Below, piece after piece: positions 1-11,085 of a stretch of 64,000 bases of DNA (position 1 is the stretch's first letter; every line of letters starts with the position of its first letter). The notes beneath the pieces were generated by a model. It was given only the letters and a program-made list of their open reading frames with translations. It had not been told where the DNA came from and ran no database searches. Where the stretch lies: NCBI GenBank assembly GCA_011634665.1, contig WAEK01000003.1, positions 1,122,001 to 1,186,000 on the forward strand, read 5' to 3'. Position numbers and translations under genes: made by a program. The stretch comes from Mortierella sp. BCC40632 (Eukaryota; Mortierellomycota; Mortierellomycetes; Mortierellales; Mortierellaceae).

Positions 1-130
1 TGTTGCTACTGCTACTGTTCATTGTCTTGACTTGAGTTAGGTCGATCTTGAAGTTGTGATGGCGATAAGAAACTCGATCCTTGTGTCGTTCATGACTCAC
101 AGTGCCGGTAGGTAATGGCTCTATTAGCCC

Positions 131-163
<33 letters not shown>

Positions 164-1325
164 GGAAACGGATCAGTCATGTAAAAATAAACGGGCTTCC
201 TTTGTGGAAAAAAACGAGTTTTAAATCCTCGAGAAACGTACTCGGTACTTCAACGTTGACAGAGACTCGAAAGTCAAAGGGGTTCCGCGGAGAAAACACA
301 TCCAAGTCTGCGATCCGTTCCTTTTTAACGATGCCATGTTCAATCACTTGGTTGGTCGACTGGTCTCTGGTCACACGGACCTTGCCGTCGGGACCTCCTT
401 GATAGAATTGGTCAATTTCTTTGGTGTGCGCATACGAGATATTTTCCTGATCATAGAAAGAAAAAAAAAAAACAGTTGTGAGAAGACAATGATTTTCAAG
501 GCACGCGTGTTCGTTCATGCGAGTGAGACATGAGCGTAATATCTAGCCATTTTTTTTCTCCTGGTACTGATATTCACCTTGGATTCCTTAACTTGAAGGC
601 GTCTAAATCTGTCGTTCAGAATCCGATTGAAATGAGCGTGTTGTTCCTATTCAACATGAGCAACCATGGAGGGTTAATTTAATCCAGCTATCCGTGCTAT
701 TATTTTCTTTCTTGGAGAGCAGTCTGAGTATCCCATTGAGAAAAGAAGCAGGGATCGAGCTTCACATACTAGAGTCATGTCCGAGCTAAACCTGTACCGG
801 TGACGGTTCTGCGGAGACAAAACGACTTCATTCCGTACTGGAAGCTCTATGCGACAACGTGTCGAGGTATCAATCAAGATACCGAGCTTTGCCTCGATCT
901 TGAATGAACAAGCAGAGTCGGGGATGGGAAAAAGAAAAAGAAAGATAGTCACCGTGAGATTTGTATGCAAGAAAGAGAGGGGGTACAAAAAAAAAAAAAA
1001 AAAAAAACTCCATAGTTCTGACCTCGACATTTTCATAATGACAATGCTCAAACAAGAACTCTCCGATAGTGCGAACAACATCATCTAGGACCTCTGCTCC
1101 GAAAAAACCAAGGTCCTTTCGAGGGAAAGGTAAAGGTACCGGACGCTGAGACTGCACCTGGTGTTGAGGCTGCGGCTGAGGCTGGGGTGCCGAAGTCGTG
1201 GAGCTTGACGAATCGGTCGGACGGGCTCTGTTGGAGGCTAGGGTATTTTGACCGCTCTGCTGATTGGGCGTGTCTGCCTCCTCGTCCTCACCCCGAGGTC
1301 GCTTCGCGGGCCTTGGGTCAGACAT
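1..1325 (-). CDS. CET1: mRNA 5'-triphosphatase (capping enzyme beta subunit), 3' part cut by window edge
   Basis: This enzyme removes the gamma phosphate of nascent mRNA in the nucleus, the first capping step. It belongs to the metal-dependent triphosphate-tunnel family of fungi. I read exons on the minus strand at 1325-1023, 898-770, 646-578, 446-242 and 120 to the edge; phases agree at every junction. The first exon is a Ser/Gln/Pro-rich leader of about 85 residues followed by the start of the catalytic domain. The first metal-binding strand EIEAKLG spans the exon 1/2 junction. The second glutamate strand VNVEVP ends exon 4, and RVSYRHHNFKIDLTQV follows in exon 5. About 275 residues are visible. 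Donors are GTCAGA, GTATGT, GTGAAT and GTACGT. Intron 4 contains an A28 run on the plus strand, so a T28 tract on the sense strand. The family call is firm; the symbol is by analogy with yeast. Confidence 0.9.
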
Positions 1326-1530
1326 GGCGGAATGGATGGAATGAACAAGAAGAACGTTGTGATAAAAATCGCATCATGCTCTGAATATATAAACTTCTTC
1401 CCTTTTCCAGAACCAGAAAAGAGTCACGGTCAGCCTGAGTTTCTTTCTTTTTTGGCCTTGTTTTTCTTTTCCCAGTCTGATCACTTTTTGTCTTGTTCGC
1501 CATTCGGAAACACATTCGCCACTTGTTGCC
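1326..1530. promoter_or_regulatory. divergent promoter between capping gene and MRM1
   Basis: The 205 bp between two opposite start codons must hold the core promoters and leaders of both genes. A TATATAA-like stretch lies near 1386-1392. The part next to the MRM1 start is pyrimidine-rich. No other element stands out. Confidence 0.5.
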
Positions 1531-4360
1531 ATGGACACTCTGTGCAAGAAAGCATTGCTGCGCGACAGGACATGGCATACCATGTCCTCGCTTTGGACCA
1601 TGTCCACTGGACGATCCTCATGGGCCCAACACTCACGTCTTGCCCAACGGTGCTTTGCCTCCAAGAAAAAGTCCTCTCCACCTCCGCCCTTGACCGACCG
1701 TCAGAAGGAACTCCTCAGTCATCCTGGATACATTCCCGAGAGATTCATCCCAAAAGCAACCGCCAGATACTCTGCCGTTCCCGTTCGCAGACCTCTTATT
1801 CTGCATACGGAAGAGGAGATCGCTGCCAAGGCAGCTGGCAAATCTATCGTCGACCTTCCCGATGTAGCGACTAAGAACATGTCGGCCAAGAAGGCCAAAA
1901 AGGCTTTGGAGAATCAAGGGAAAAGGTCCTACGCGACACTTGTTTTCACCTCGGATCCATTTGTTATTTCTAGCCGTCAACCCTACATCTTTGACCGACA
2001 GTCTGTCTTTCTAGCTCCTCAGGGTCTGTCTGCGCGTCTGTTTAGCACTTCAACTCGGACTATGCTTGAACGATATGGAAATATCAGGGGCTCTTACAAG
2101 AAACTCAGAGAAAAAGGATTGTTGCGCAACAAACCTGGTAACGGTCGTTCAAATGCACCAAGAGCAGCTGCAGGTTCTGACTTGTTTGACAGAGGATCAC
2201 CCGACGACAATGACAACGATGATGAATTTGAGGGAAATTCTAGTGATAGGAGGAGAGATCCTTTCGATACGCTGGACAGGCAACCCAGGGGTAAATCACA
2301 GGATTGGGACCGGAGCAGGAGTCGTGACAATGACTGGCCTAGAGAGAGATCAAGGGACCGTGCTTGGGATCGCGATGAAAGGGATGGCAATGAAAGGGGT
2401 CGCTATGACAGGGATCGCAATGGCTGGGATCGCAATACCAGGGAACGTAATGACAGGGATCGCAATAGCTGGGATCGCAATGACAGAGACCGCAATAGCT
2501 GGGATCGCAATGACAGAGACCGCAATGACAGAGACCGCAATGAGAGGGATCGCGATGAAAGGGACCGGCCTACTAGTGGGTATAGAAATCTAGTTAGGGT
2601 CCAGGATTTTAGCAGGGGCAAGTTCTCGGACGAAGACCGAAACCAAAAACCTTCATCAGGCTCTTCTTGGAGGGGAGGCAGGAGCGCTGATAACGGCCAA
2701 GACGGCAACGATGACGGTGACGATGACGATGATGACGATGATGACAACAACAGCGGTGGTTACCGCAAGGCCACTTCTGCCAAGTTTCCAATGTCTCCAT
2801 CCCGTGATTATTTGTATTCACCTACTGTCGTCATGTCAGCCCTCAAGAATGATCTTCGAAATCCTATCAAACTTTACTACTTTAGGCCTGATTACAAGAA
2901 AAGAAAAAAGTAAGTCATTACATGGTGCAATCGAGGTCAAGAAGAGGTGTCTCTCTATTTTTTTTTTTTTTTTTTTTTTTTTTGTATCCCTGTCTCATCT
3001 CTTTGGGTTGCTTCGTGAGCTAAGTACAAAGGGTACTCTCTAATCCCAAGCCCATTGCGTTTCTTTTCTTGTCTATGAATCCAGCCCGCCTCACGATCCA
3101 ATCTTGGAGTGCGTCGAGGCTGCTACTCAGAAAGGCATCCAGGTGGTCAGGACTGATAAGCACCAATTGAACCGACTGGCTGACCAACGTCCTCACCAAG
3201 TAAATGACTCGTGTCTCTGAAAAGCATACTCGGGTAGATCATAAGAGAAAGACAGGATATACTGACCTTCTTTTCCTTCCTATTTTGTCAATATTTTCTT
3301 TTTATTCTTAGGGTGTCGTCTTGGAAGCATCCAAGCTTGATCCAGAAGGTGTGACTAAACTGGGACAAGTAGAGGAGGATGGAACCTATCTTTTGCATGG
3401 AAAGAAGACCCGATCCTTCGAAACCCGATCTGGCGAGCCACCTGTTTGGCTTGCTCTTGATGAAGTAGTCGATCCACAGAACCTTGGTGGAATCCTGAGG
3501 ACAGCGTTCTTTATGGGTGTAAACGGAGTTGTTGTCTGTCAAAAGAACAGTGCTCCACTCTCGGCCGTTGTTGCCAGAGCCAGTGCAGGTGCTCTTGAGG
3601 TCCGTCCAACTTATAGTGTCAGGAGCTTGATGCGATTTATCAAGGTAAGGGTCCCTACTCTCCCCCCCCCTTCTTTTTATTGTTCTTGTGCTTGTCTTTC
3701 CGGAATCCTGATCTCTCTTTTTTTAAATCCCCGAGTCTTTTGAATTTCCTCCGCACTGCATCATTCCACTAATAATGATTTTTTTTCCCCCCATACTCTA
3801 TACTTCCTCTCTTCTAGGAATCGCACGCATTGGGATGGGATATTGTTGGTGCTCATGTCACCTATGGATCGAAACGCAACCGACCCATTCATACCTGGCC
3901 CGAGACCGGTATCGACAAGCCCACACTCCTTGTTCTCGGTAACGAGGGCAACGGTCTCCGAAAGCAAATCATGAGACAGTGTAATTCCTTTGTTCAGATT
4001 CCACCTCTGGCACTGAAGGAAAGCAATGTAGATTCACTTAATGTCAGTGTGGCGACAGGAGTTATTCTTTCCAAGTTTATGGGAGGTCGATTTGCAAAGA
4101 TCACCACATTGAAGAGGCATCCACTTCGGGGTGTGCCTCAACTCTTCCAGGATGAAGTTGTAGGAAAGGGTGAAGATACCCCTGACGCTCTTGATGATGA
4201 TGAAGAGGATGATGAAGAGGACGATGAGGATGGTGATAATGATGATGGTGACAATGATGATGGTGACGATGGTGATGAGGAGGATGTGAAGAACGATACT
4301 GACAGCAAGCAAGAGGACGGCGCCGTCGATGGTGGTGATGATGTCAAGAGCCAGAAATAA
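1531..4360 (+). CDS. MRM1: mitochondrial 21S rRNA 2'-O-ribose methyltransferase, SpoU/TrmH family
   Basis: It would methylate a ribose 2'-OH in the large mitochondrial rRNA using S-adenosylmethionine. Exons are 1531-2909, 3085-3199, 3312-3644 and 3818-4360; phases agree and give 789 residues. The N-terminus is basic and Ser/Arg-rich, like a mitochondrial presequence. The three SpoU motifs that build the knotted SAM site are visible: NLGGILRTAFFMGVNGVV, LVLGNEGNGL and SLNVSVATGVIL. Between presequence and catalytic domain lies a long disordered insert with Arg-Asp-Asn repeats and an Asp run (about residues 240-425). The protein ends in an Asp/Glu tail of about 50 residues. Most of exon 1 is therefore lineage-specific padding around an otherwise normal enzyme. 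Confidence 0.9.
2340..2575 (+). repeat. in-frame degenerate tandem repeat coding Arg-Asp-Arg-Asn units
   Basis: Imperfect repeats of about 12-30 bp, built on variants of GATCGCAATGACAG, encode units such as DRDRNSWDRN in MRM1 exon 1. Copies alternate Trp- and Asp-containing forms, as expected from unequal exchange or slippage that kept the frame. Confidence 0.8.
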
Positions 4361-4626
4361 CTGGACTCGTTTTTTCTTTTTTTTTTTTTTTCCTTTCCCA
4401 TTCCAGAGAGCAATAGTAGGTTCCAAAATTTATATTAAAAAAATAAAAAAATAAAAAAAATAAACTCGGTTTTTCAGATGGCTGTCTATTGCACTTTTCA
4501 CTCTTTCTTTCCCCCTTTTTTTGGTGTGTGTGTGTGTGTGTAAGAGTAACGATAACGAGAAATTACTGGAATATAAATATGGGCGTAAAAAGTGAGTATG
4601 TAGGTAGCATGTGGAATAACTATTCT

Positions 4627-7206
4627 CTAAGTCTCTACAAAGCCTCCACCCGTAGAATACTGAACAAGTTCCACCCCATTCCTCTGCAGGACCCGCTGCA
4701 TTTCCTCTTGTTGTTGCTTCTGCAAGACCATGTTTCGAATAGATGACGAGACCGGGATCCGGTGTGCATCCATCTGGATCGTGTTCTTTTCACAATACAA
4801 TCGGCGGAGATAGGGCATGTTTTGAAGTAATTCTTGGACCTCGACCGCATCCCAGACACGACCTTGTTGGTTCAAGAGGGTAAGGGACCGGATCCGGAGT
4901 TTATCTCCAAACCCACGTTTGATACAATGTTCAATTCCCTTGGCGGGAATACCTAGATGGGTCAAACGTGGGAGTGTTTCCAGTTGGGCTTGCATTTCCT
5001 TAAATGGACTGCTCAGCCGTGGGTACCGCAAAAGATGGTACATGGGATATCCTTCATGATGAGCGACCGAGTAAGCATTATGGATAATGTTGGAGTTGCC
5101 ACCAGTGCCGGCACTGTTGCCACTACCACTGCCACTCCTGCTTCGACTATGGATGCCCATGCCAATGTTGGAGGGGACGGATCGACTTCGGGTATGGTGA
5201 GGGTTCGGTGACAAATGATGGTACAACTGAGGATGAAGGTGTTCATTGCTTAATCTCACTCGTTCCAAAAACATGGGTCCTCCAATCTCGAGTCGTTCCA
5301 ACGTTTTGGCACAGGCCCAGGTAGCAGGCTTGATAGTATCTGCATCCTGGTCCATGGTGTCTGGTGCATCCATGTCCCGAAAGATGGCTAAGGTTGGTTT
5401 CGATAGACAGAGACTCAGGTCCTGGAGTCGCTCACAGTGCCGAAAAATTGGCGCAATGCCTGCATTGGTCACATGTGGACACCATTGCAATGAGAGTCGT
5501 TCCAGACTGGGTCCCTGATGAGTGGCCAACGTCTCCATGATGCGGTCGTCTAATTGTTGCAGATAGGCAAGTCGAATGCTTTTGAGACGGAATCCAATAC
5601 GGGTCGTGTTTACATCCGAATTTTGTTCTGCTGATGAAGTAGTAGCAGTACTAGTAGAGGATGACCCGCCCGCTCCTGGATTCGTCGTCGATACAGTCGT
5701 GGAGAAAAAGAGTTGCTCTAGACCTTGACGACAAAGATTGGGGACAGAGCTCAAGGCAAGCGACTCAAGGCATGGTGTGTGCCTGAGGATCGACTCGACA
5801 GCGGCCCTGTTCAGCTGTCGGCAATCATGCAGGGTCAACTCTCGGAGCCCAGGAATGCGCTTCATCAACCATTCACATTCCTTATCGTTTATCGTGCACG
5901 AGTGAAGGGCCAGACTCTCCAACACAGGCTCCACCACCGTCTTTTCCCGATCACGACTCTGAAGGGATGAGAACGAAGAGGCCGAGGTAGAGTAGGTTGA
6001 TGCAAGTGAGGACGATGATGTTGAAGAAGAGATGGCCGTGTGTGAGAACGATCCAAGAGGCCGGGACGATGACGCTGATGCTGTGGTACTACTCATAAGA
6101 CTAGCCAAAAGTGCCGAGATCTCCGAGTGGTATCCCGCGTTGATCTCACGACCATGCTCGACTTCACAAATCTCGACTCTCGTCAACGAGAGTGTCTTCA
6201 ACGTCGCACCACAACTATCCAAGAGTTCCTGGAACGCCGAGACGGCGATCCTGGCCGGGGCAGTGAATGAGAGCTCTAGACGTTCCAAATAACGAGAGAG
6301 ACGCTTGGCAATGACATGGATGACCTCGAGTTCCTGGCCCTCGAGTGTTTGTCTCTTTGGTTTGGTGTGCATGTGGCCTTGATGTTGTTGAAGGTATCCA
6401 CGGACGATTGGGTGTGTTCCCGTGTTCCCACTAAAGCTGCCACCAAAGCCAAAGCTGCCACAACCTCCAAGTCCATTACCATCGATCTTGTTCACAACCT
6501 CAAACTTGAAGATCCTGAGACTTGACAGAGAACAAAGCAAACTGTCAAGTCTTTCGAGTGACATGGCAGTTCGTGAGAGGTCGAGCAACGTGAGGTGAAG
6601 GCTACTGCAGGTCTGGATCTGGGCAAGATGGTCCATCACCAGAGGAACAGAAACAGAGGAAAGAGGAGACGAGGAGGATGTTGAGACAGAGGACGAGTTG
6701 GCTGACGAGTACATTGACGAAGATGGTGACGAGGCTGCGGGCGGAGAGACAGACAGGGAGGAAGGGGGCGTGGCCGATGGACAACTGTAGACAAAGAGGT
6801 GCGAGACTTCAAGCGACCTAATCCAGTGGCCGTATCGGTCGAGGTTCAGGAAGGGCGGGACAAACGCCTGAGGTTGTAGTGTGGGGCGGTCATGCACTGA
6901 GACGGGTGTGGTTTCCATTCGGCCAAAAGAGAGACTCCTCGTACGATGATGCTGAGGCCGGTGCTGCTGTTGGAGAAGGTGATGGTGGTGGTGACTGAGA
7001 GGTGGACACCGGGTGTAGCGGACCGAGTGATACAAGAACGGTGTCCAGGCCTCGAACCAGGCCTGGCATACACGGGCAGCGACAGCGAGGTCGCGTGGGG
7101 TCAGATGACGCTGGATCTCGAATGCTAACTCGGGAATGAGGACTGCATGGTGCTGTGTGCGGGATGAGGCATTGTGTCCGATGGGCGAATCCATCCCGGA
7201 GGCCAT
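4627..7206 (-). CDS. F-box / leucine-rich repeat protein
   Basis: This is probably a substrate receptor of an SCF ubiquitin ligase. A single exon of 859 residues starts at the first ATG. An F-box lies at about residues 20-62 (LIPELAFEIQRHLTPRDLAV, then a conserved Trp region) and would bind Skp1. Scattered leucine-rich repeats run from about 310 to 640, for example LRELTLHDCRQLNRAAVESI and LERLSLQWCPHVTNAGI. Two Ser/Thr-rich low-complexity blocks (about 145-190 and 370-405) interrupt the domains. The substrate cannot be told from sequence. The gene converges on MRM1 with a 266 bp spacer. The class is common in large paralogous sets in Mortierella-type fungi (family knowledge). Confidence 0.85.
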   Translation of the reverse strand: MASGMDSPIGHNASSRTQHHAVLIPELAFEIQRHLTPRDLAVAARVCQAWFEAWTPFLYHSVRYTRCPPLSHHHHHLLQQQHRPQHHRTRSLSFGRMETTPVSVHDRPTLQPQAFVPPFLNLDRYGHWIRSLEVSHLFVYSCPSATPPSSLSVSPPAASSPSSSMYSSANSSSVSTSSSSPLSSVSVPLVMDHLAQIQTCSSLHLTLLDLSRTAMSLERLDSLLCSLSSLRIFKFEVVNKIDGNGLGGCGSFGFGGSFSGNTGTHPIVRGYLQQHQGHMHTKPKRQTLEGQELEVIHVIAKRLSRYLERLELSFTAPARIAVSAFQELLDSCGATLKTLSLTRVEICEVEHGREINAGYHSEISALLASLMSSTTASASSSRPLGSFSHTAISSSTSSSSLASTYSTSASSFSSLQSRDREKTVVEPVLESLALHSCTINDKECEWLMKRIPGLRELTLHDCRQLNRAAVESILRHTPCLESLALSSVPNLCRQGLEQLFFSTTVSTTNPGAGGSSSTSTATTSSAEQNSDVNTTRIGFRLKSIRLAYLQQLDDRIMETLATHQGPSLERLSLQWCPHVTNAGIAPIFRHCERLQDLSLCLSKPTLAIFRDMDAPDTMDQDADTIKPATWACAKTLERLEIGGPMFLERVRLSNEHLHPQLYHHLSPNPHHTRSRSVPSNIGMGIHSRSRSGSGSGNSAGTGGNSNIIHNAYSVAHHEGYPMYHLLRYPRLSSPFKEMQAQLETLPRLTHLGIPAKGIEHCIKRGFGDKLRIRSLTLLNQQGRVWDAVEVQELLQNMPYLRRLYCEKNTIQMDAHRIPVSSSIRNMVLQKQQQEEMQRVLQRNGVELVQYSTGGGFVET

Positions 7207-10200
7207 GCAGTGTGTGTGTGGGGGGGAAGGGGAGTGAAGGCAAGGCTAAGCCCAGGGTCTGGACGCGGAGCTATGGGTCCGCAGGGACGAAGTTCAAAAA
7301 AGTCGAGCGGAGGTAGTGGAAAGATAGTGATGACAGGTCACCAAGTGCAACGTTTAGGTTAGTGCGACAAAATCGGTGTGGTGCTGGAGAAAAGTGAGAG
7401 AGAAGAGAGAGAAGAGAGAGAAGAGAGAGAAGAGAGAGAGAAGGGAGGAGAGAGAGAGAAAGAGAGGAAAGGAAGAGAGAGTGAGAGAGTGAGAGAGGAA
7501 AGAAGTGAGTGTGAGAGAGTGATAGAGTGAGAGAAGAGATTTGCAAAGACAAAGAGGATGGACTGACGAAGAAAAAAGAGAGAAAGAAAGAGTGTGTAAG
7601 CAAGAAAGAGAAAGAGAGAGAAAGAGAGTAAAAAAAAAAAAAATAAAAAAAGACAGACGACAGATAGGCAAACAGATAGGCAGACAAACACACAGACACA
7701 CAGACACACAGACAAAGGATGGTAAGGAGGCCATGGACAGTCGAGGCGCTGAAAGGGATGCAACAGAAAACAAGGGTGAAGAGGACCATGGCCGTTCATA
7801 CAGCAGACAGCGAAAGGGAGGCGGCCAGGAGCACGGTGGATTGATGGTCTTCACTGCACACATCCACATCGATGTATCGCCATCCACATCCACACACACA
7901 GAGAGAGAAAGAAAGAGAGAGAAAGACACAGAAATAAGCAAACGTAACCATCCGACAGATGCTGCACTCGTCTGCCACCAACGCACAACGAGGACCCGGT
8001 CGCGTACATCGACACTGCGCCCGCCCACAGATGCAGCTTCGACAAAGGGGTTCAATTGACAGCACAGATGCGAGGATGTGGGGGCAGTTGAATGAAAAGG
8101 CGTGGCCCAGGATACGGGTCAGGGTCTCGCCCATCTGGCCGCAACTGTCCTCGTCTGCATGCGTGTCCACATGGTTGACCGTGCCCATCGCTGCATGACC
8201 TTCGGTCCTCGGTCCCGTGCTTACTTGAGAAAAAAACAGAAAAGAGAAAGATCCGGTCTACCTTGGATTGGTTGTGTCCGTAGATCACAGAGTAAGCCGA
8301 GAAAAGGGCCAGGCACAGCCAGGAACCAGACGCAGAGACAGGACACAGTCGGTCAAAGGAGGTCCAGCAGCGTTGGGAGGCTCGAGCTCAAGGGGGCAGT
8401 TGAGTGGAAAAGGACGAGGAGAAAGAGTGAGAGAAGAAGAGTGTGGAGAAGATCTTTTACCAAAGGGAAAACAAAGCCCTTTTAGACAATTGCGTGGACC
8501 CCCCTCCTCCTTGGCCATGATCTGAGCCAGCACTCGAGCAGGGTGACACTCGTCTGTTTGCCATATCGTGCGAGTGGCAGAGCCAGGCCGATCTCGAGAA
8601 TCCCGAGTCTCTCGGTCTGACAGCGGCAAAGAGGTCAAGGAGCAGTAGCGGGTAGAGGTGCGAGCAAACAAAAGTGACAAGGCAGACGGGCAATGACTTC
8701 CATAACTCCAGCGTCGGCGAAAAGAAGTTGGTTGTGATTAGGATCCTTCATGTCTCCAACCTTTAGCTGCGATATCATCCCGTCATCTGCTAGACCGCAG
8801 TGCAGTACTCGCTCTTCTTCCTGCATCCCCTTTTCATGCTTCCTCGCTCTCTTACTTTTTCATCCCTCCAGTGGACTGGACTTGGCCGTTGTGAAAACAG
8901 GCCTTTGTTCAGACTTGATCCTGTTTCGCTATATGTTGTTGCTCGACTGCATAAATTGCAGCTCTTGCGACTTTTCTCTTTCTCTCTTATTCTCAATCTT
9001 ACTCTCACTTACTCTTACTCTCACTTTTTTTTTACTCTGGTTGTTGTCCCTATAGGATGAGCGCATGGTGCTTGGATAAGTATCTCTGTCCCGTGTAATA
9101 GTAAGATATGTCGCTCGATGCACAATCAAAAAGACGGAGCTGCAGGATAGTCGAGTATAGATTCGTAGTGTCAGACGGAGCATCCAGGTTCACGTTGCTT
9201 CTTTTTCTCTGACGGTGCTAGAAGAATCAGGGCAGTGTCAGAAAGGTGGAAAAATGAGAGCTGTTTCGCTGAGAGTATTATGACCCCGCATAGGTACAGT
9301 ACTCTGTCAAAGACCACTTTCTTTGATACCTGACGCCAGAAAAGAGATAGAAAGAGCGAGTGAAAAGGAGCGGGCAAGAGCCAAAAGGGCTCACAAACAA
9401 GGTGGCCTTTCCTCGCGTCAGAGAACAACCTTGAATCAGATACCCATCTTGCTCCGCTGGCCTAAAACGAGCTTTATTCATGCTCATGCTACTCTCTATT
9501 TCGTCTTTGCTGACGAGGAAAAAAATAAAAAAGTCAACTGTCCTATCAAAGCCCTAGAGGCCAAAAGATAGGAGCGCAGGAGAAAAGTCGTCAATTGACT
9601 TTTTTTTTTTTTTTTTTCGAGTAGAGCGTTAGGCCGAGTATCCTTCTCAAGGAGGCCCAGCAGGTCGTTCCATCTATAGGGAGCAAGGAGGTGTGGGGGA
9701 GAGAGCGAGACAACGTTCTCGTCCCTGGACTGTACGTCTTATCTATCGCCATCCTGGAACGTTCCTAGCGGCCATTGAAGAGTCTACAAGTGTGGGAACG
9801 AAAGCGAGCGGACCGTCTTCCGCTCCATTCCCCTGTACTCTTTCCTCGAAGCCTTTGTTGCCCATTCCCTCTTCCGCAGTGCAGCCAATTACGATATGTT
9901 CTCTTTCTCTCTTTACGCCAGTAATCGGTTCATCCTATGTCCTCGTAGGCTGTAACCCCTCTTGTCCTTTTCTTCTGTGCGCCTACACAAACTACTTTTA
10001 GCCACTGGCGCTCCCTGGTCAACAGGTTGGCAATCCCCTTTTTCACACTGCATGGATGCCTCTTTGTCCTGCTGTCTGTCAGCGTGCTTGCCCTGTTTGT
10101 ACCCTTTGCTGCCCCTAAAAATACTGAGAGTAAAAATAAAAGGTTGAACTTATTATTTTTATCGTCCCTGCGACCACCACACAGCAGGCACACAACAGAT

Positions 10201-10376
10201 ACTCTCTCCGCCTGCTTCACTCTGTCTCTGGTCTCGGACCGACCCTTGGGACGGCATCCGACTGACCAGACCTGGCCCTGGGAAGCCGCACACCTCTTCC
10301 TCTCTCTCTCCCTCTCTTTCTCTCCCTCCCTTTCTCTCTCCCCATCTCTATTGAGCCTACCGGGGCGTTGTCTGGG
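7207..10376. other. gene-poor region, no supported CDS
   Basis: About 3.2 kb upstream of the F-box gene. 7385-7530 is purine-rich with repeated GAGAGAAGA units, and 7680-7720 is a CAGACACA repeat. The open frames here are low-complexity shadows of these repeats. From 8.0 to 10.3 kb the sequence is mixed, with no frame showing domain-like composition. One 126-nt minus-strand frame near 8700-8826 looks somewhat protein-like but has no clear partner exon. Confidence 0.5.
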
Positions 10377-10384
10377 TATAAAAG
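10377..10384 (+). promoter_or_regulatory. TATA box (TATAAAAG)
   Basis: A full TATA consensus follows a long CT-rich tract and lies 166 bp upstream of the small ORF at 10550. A start site about 25-30 bp downstream would leave a pyrimidine-rich leader of about 140 nt, like the leaders of the GST genes in this window. Confidence 0.55.
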
Positions 10385-10549
10385 AACGGTTGCTCCTCTC
10401 CAGGGTTTCTTTTTGTTTTTATTCTTTTACACTCGTCATCTTTGCTCACCGTCCCTTCCTCTTTTCCATCGCGCCCATTTACCTTCTTCTCTCTCAATCC
10501 AAACTCTTGCTCTTTTCATTCTTCCCTTACACGCCCTTGCCTAACAGGT

Positions 10550-10711
10550 ATGTCTTCGCCTACAGCAAACGATCCTGTCTCTACTTTCCTCTCTCACTTT
10601 TTCACCATGACCGGCACAATCAACAACCCTCTCCCTCCTCAATACTCCAGGATCACTTATTCAGGGCAGTTTGGAATGCACTCTTCGAGTGCTGTTGACG
10701 AGGCGGACTAA
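10550..10711 (+). CDS. small hypothetical protein, 53 residues
   Basis: I do not recognise this protein. The frame starts at ATG 10550 (or an in-frame ATG at 10607) and encodes a polar peptide with the core NNPLPPQYSRITYSGQFGMH and an acidic end AVDEAD. It has no signal peptide or membrane segment. The case for a gene is a good TATA box, a CT-rich leader and non-repetitive codon use. The base before the start reads AACAG/GTATGT, so the site could instead be a splice site of a larger transcript. It lies 375 bp before the chitin deacetylase on the same strand and could alternatively be a leader ORF of a longer mRNA. Confidence 0.4.
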   Translation: MSSPTANDPVSTFLSHFFTMTGTINNPLPPQYSRITYSGQFGMHSSSAVDEAD

Positions 10712-11085
10712 ATCGACTGTCTGGATCGATCAATATGAACATACGATGGAGGAAAAGACAATGATCCCTGCACACTCGATGCACTTGCATCGATAACACC
10801 ATCTCGCCTCGCACCATCTGGGAAGACTCCCTTCTAGCCTCCCTTCCTGGTCCCTTTTACCAGCTGCAGCCACTTTCTTTCTCTCATACACACTCTCTCT
10901 TCCACCGGTCCGCCTCCTGCTCTTCTGCCCCTTAGCGGGTTTTCTTCTGAAACGGGTTGGCACAAAAGAGATACACAAGCGCCATGTCTGACCTTTCTCG
11001 ATGCGGTACAAAAATTTAATTTCTCGATTCGTTCGCTTCGGGCAACGACAATAATAGATCACTCTCTGCTCTCTCATTCACAAGG
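10712..11085 (+). promoter_or_regulatory. upstream region of the chitin deacetylase gene
   Basis: 374 bp between the small ORF and the chitin deacetylase start. It is CT-rich in the middle, and 11055-11085 is a short pyrimidine-rich leader ending ACAAGG before the ATG. No clear TATA box is seen. Confidence 0.4.

Noticed and set aside
1248..1874. 208-codon plus-strand frame overlapping the capping gene and MRM1 starts
   Set aside because: It overlaps the first exons of two well-supported genes and carries no recognisable motif.
7271..8055. Long Ser/Leu/Phe-rich open frames on the minus strand
   Set aside because: They are translations of GA/CT-rich simple repeats and overlap each other in several frames.
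8700..8826. Minus-strand frame encoding MISQLKVGDMKDPNHNQLLF
   Set aside because: Composition is protein-like, but there is no convincing promoter, splice partner or recognisable family; the opposite strand is CT-rich like a leader.
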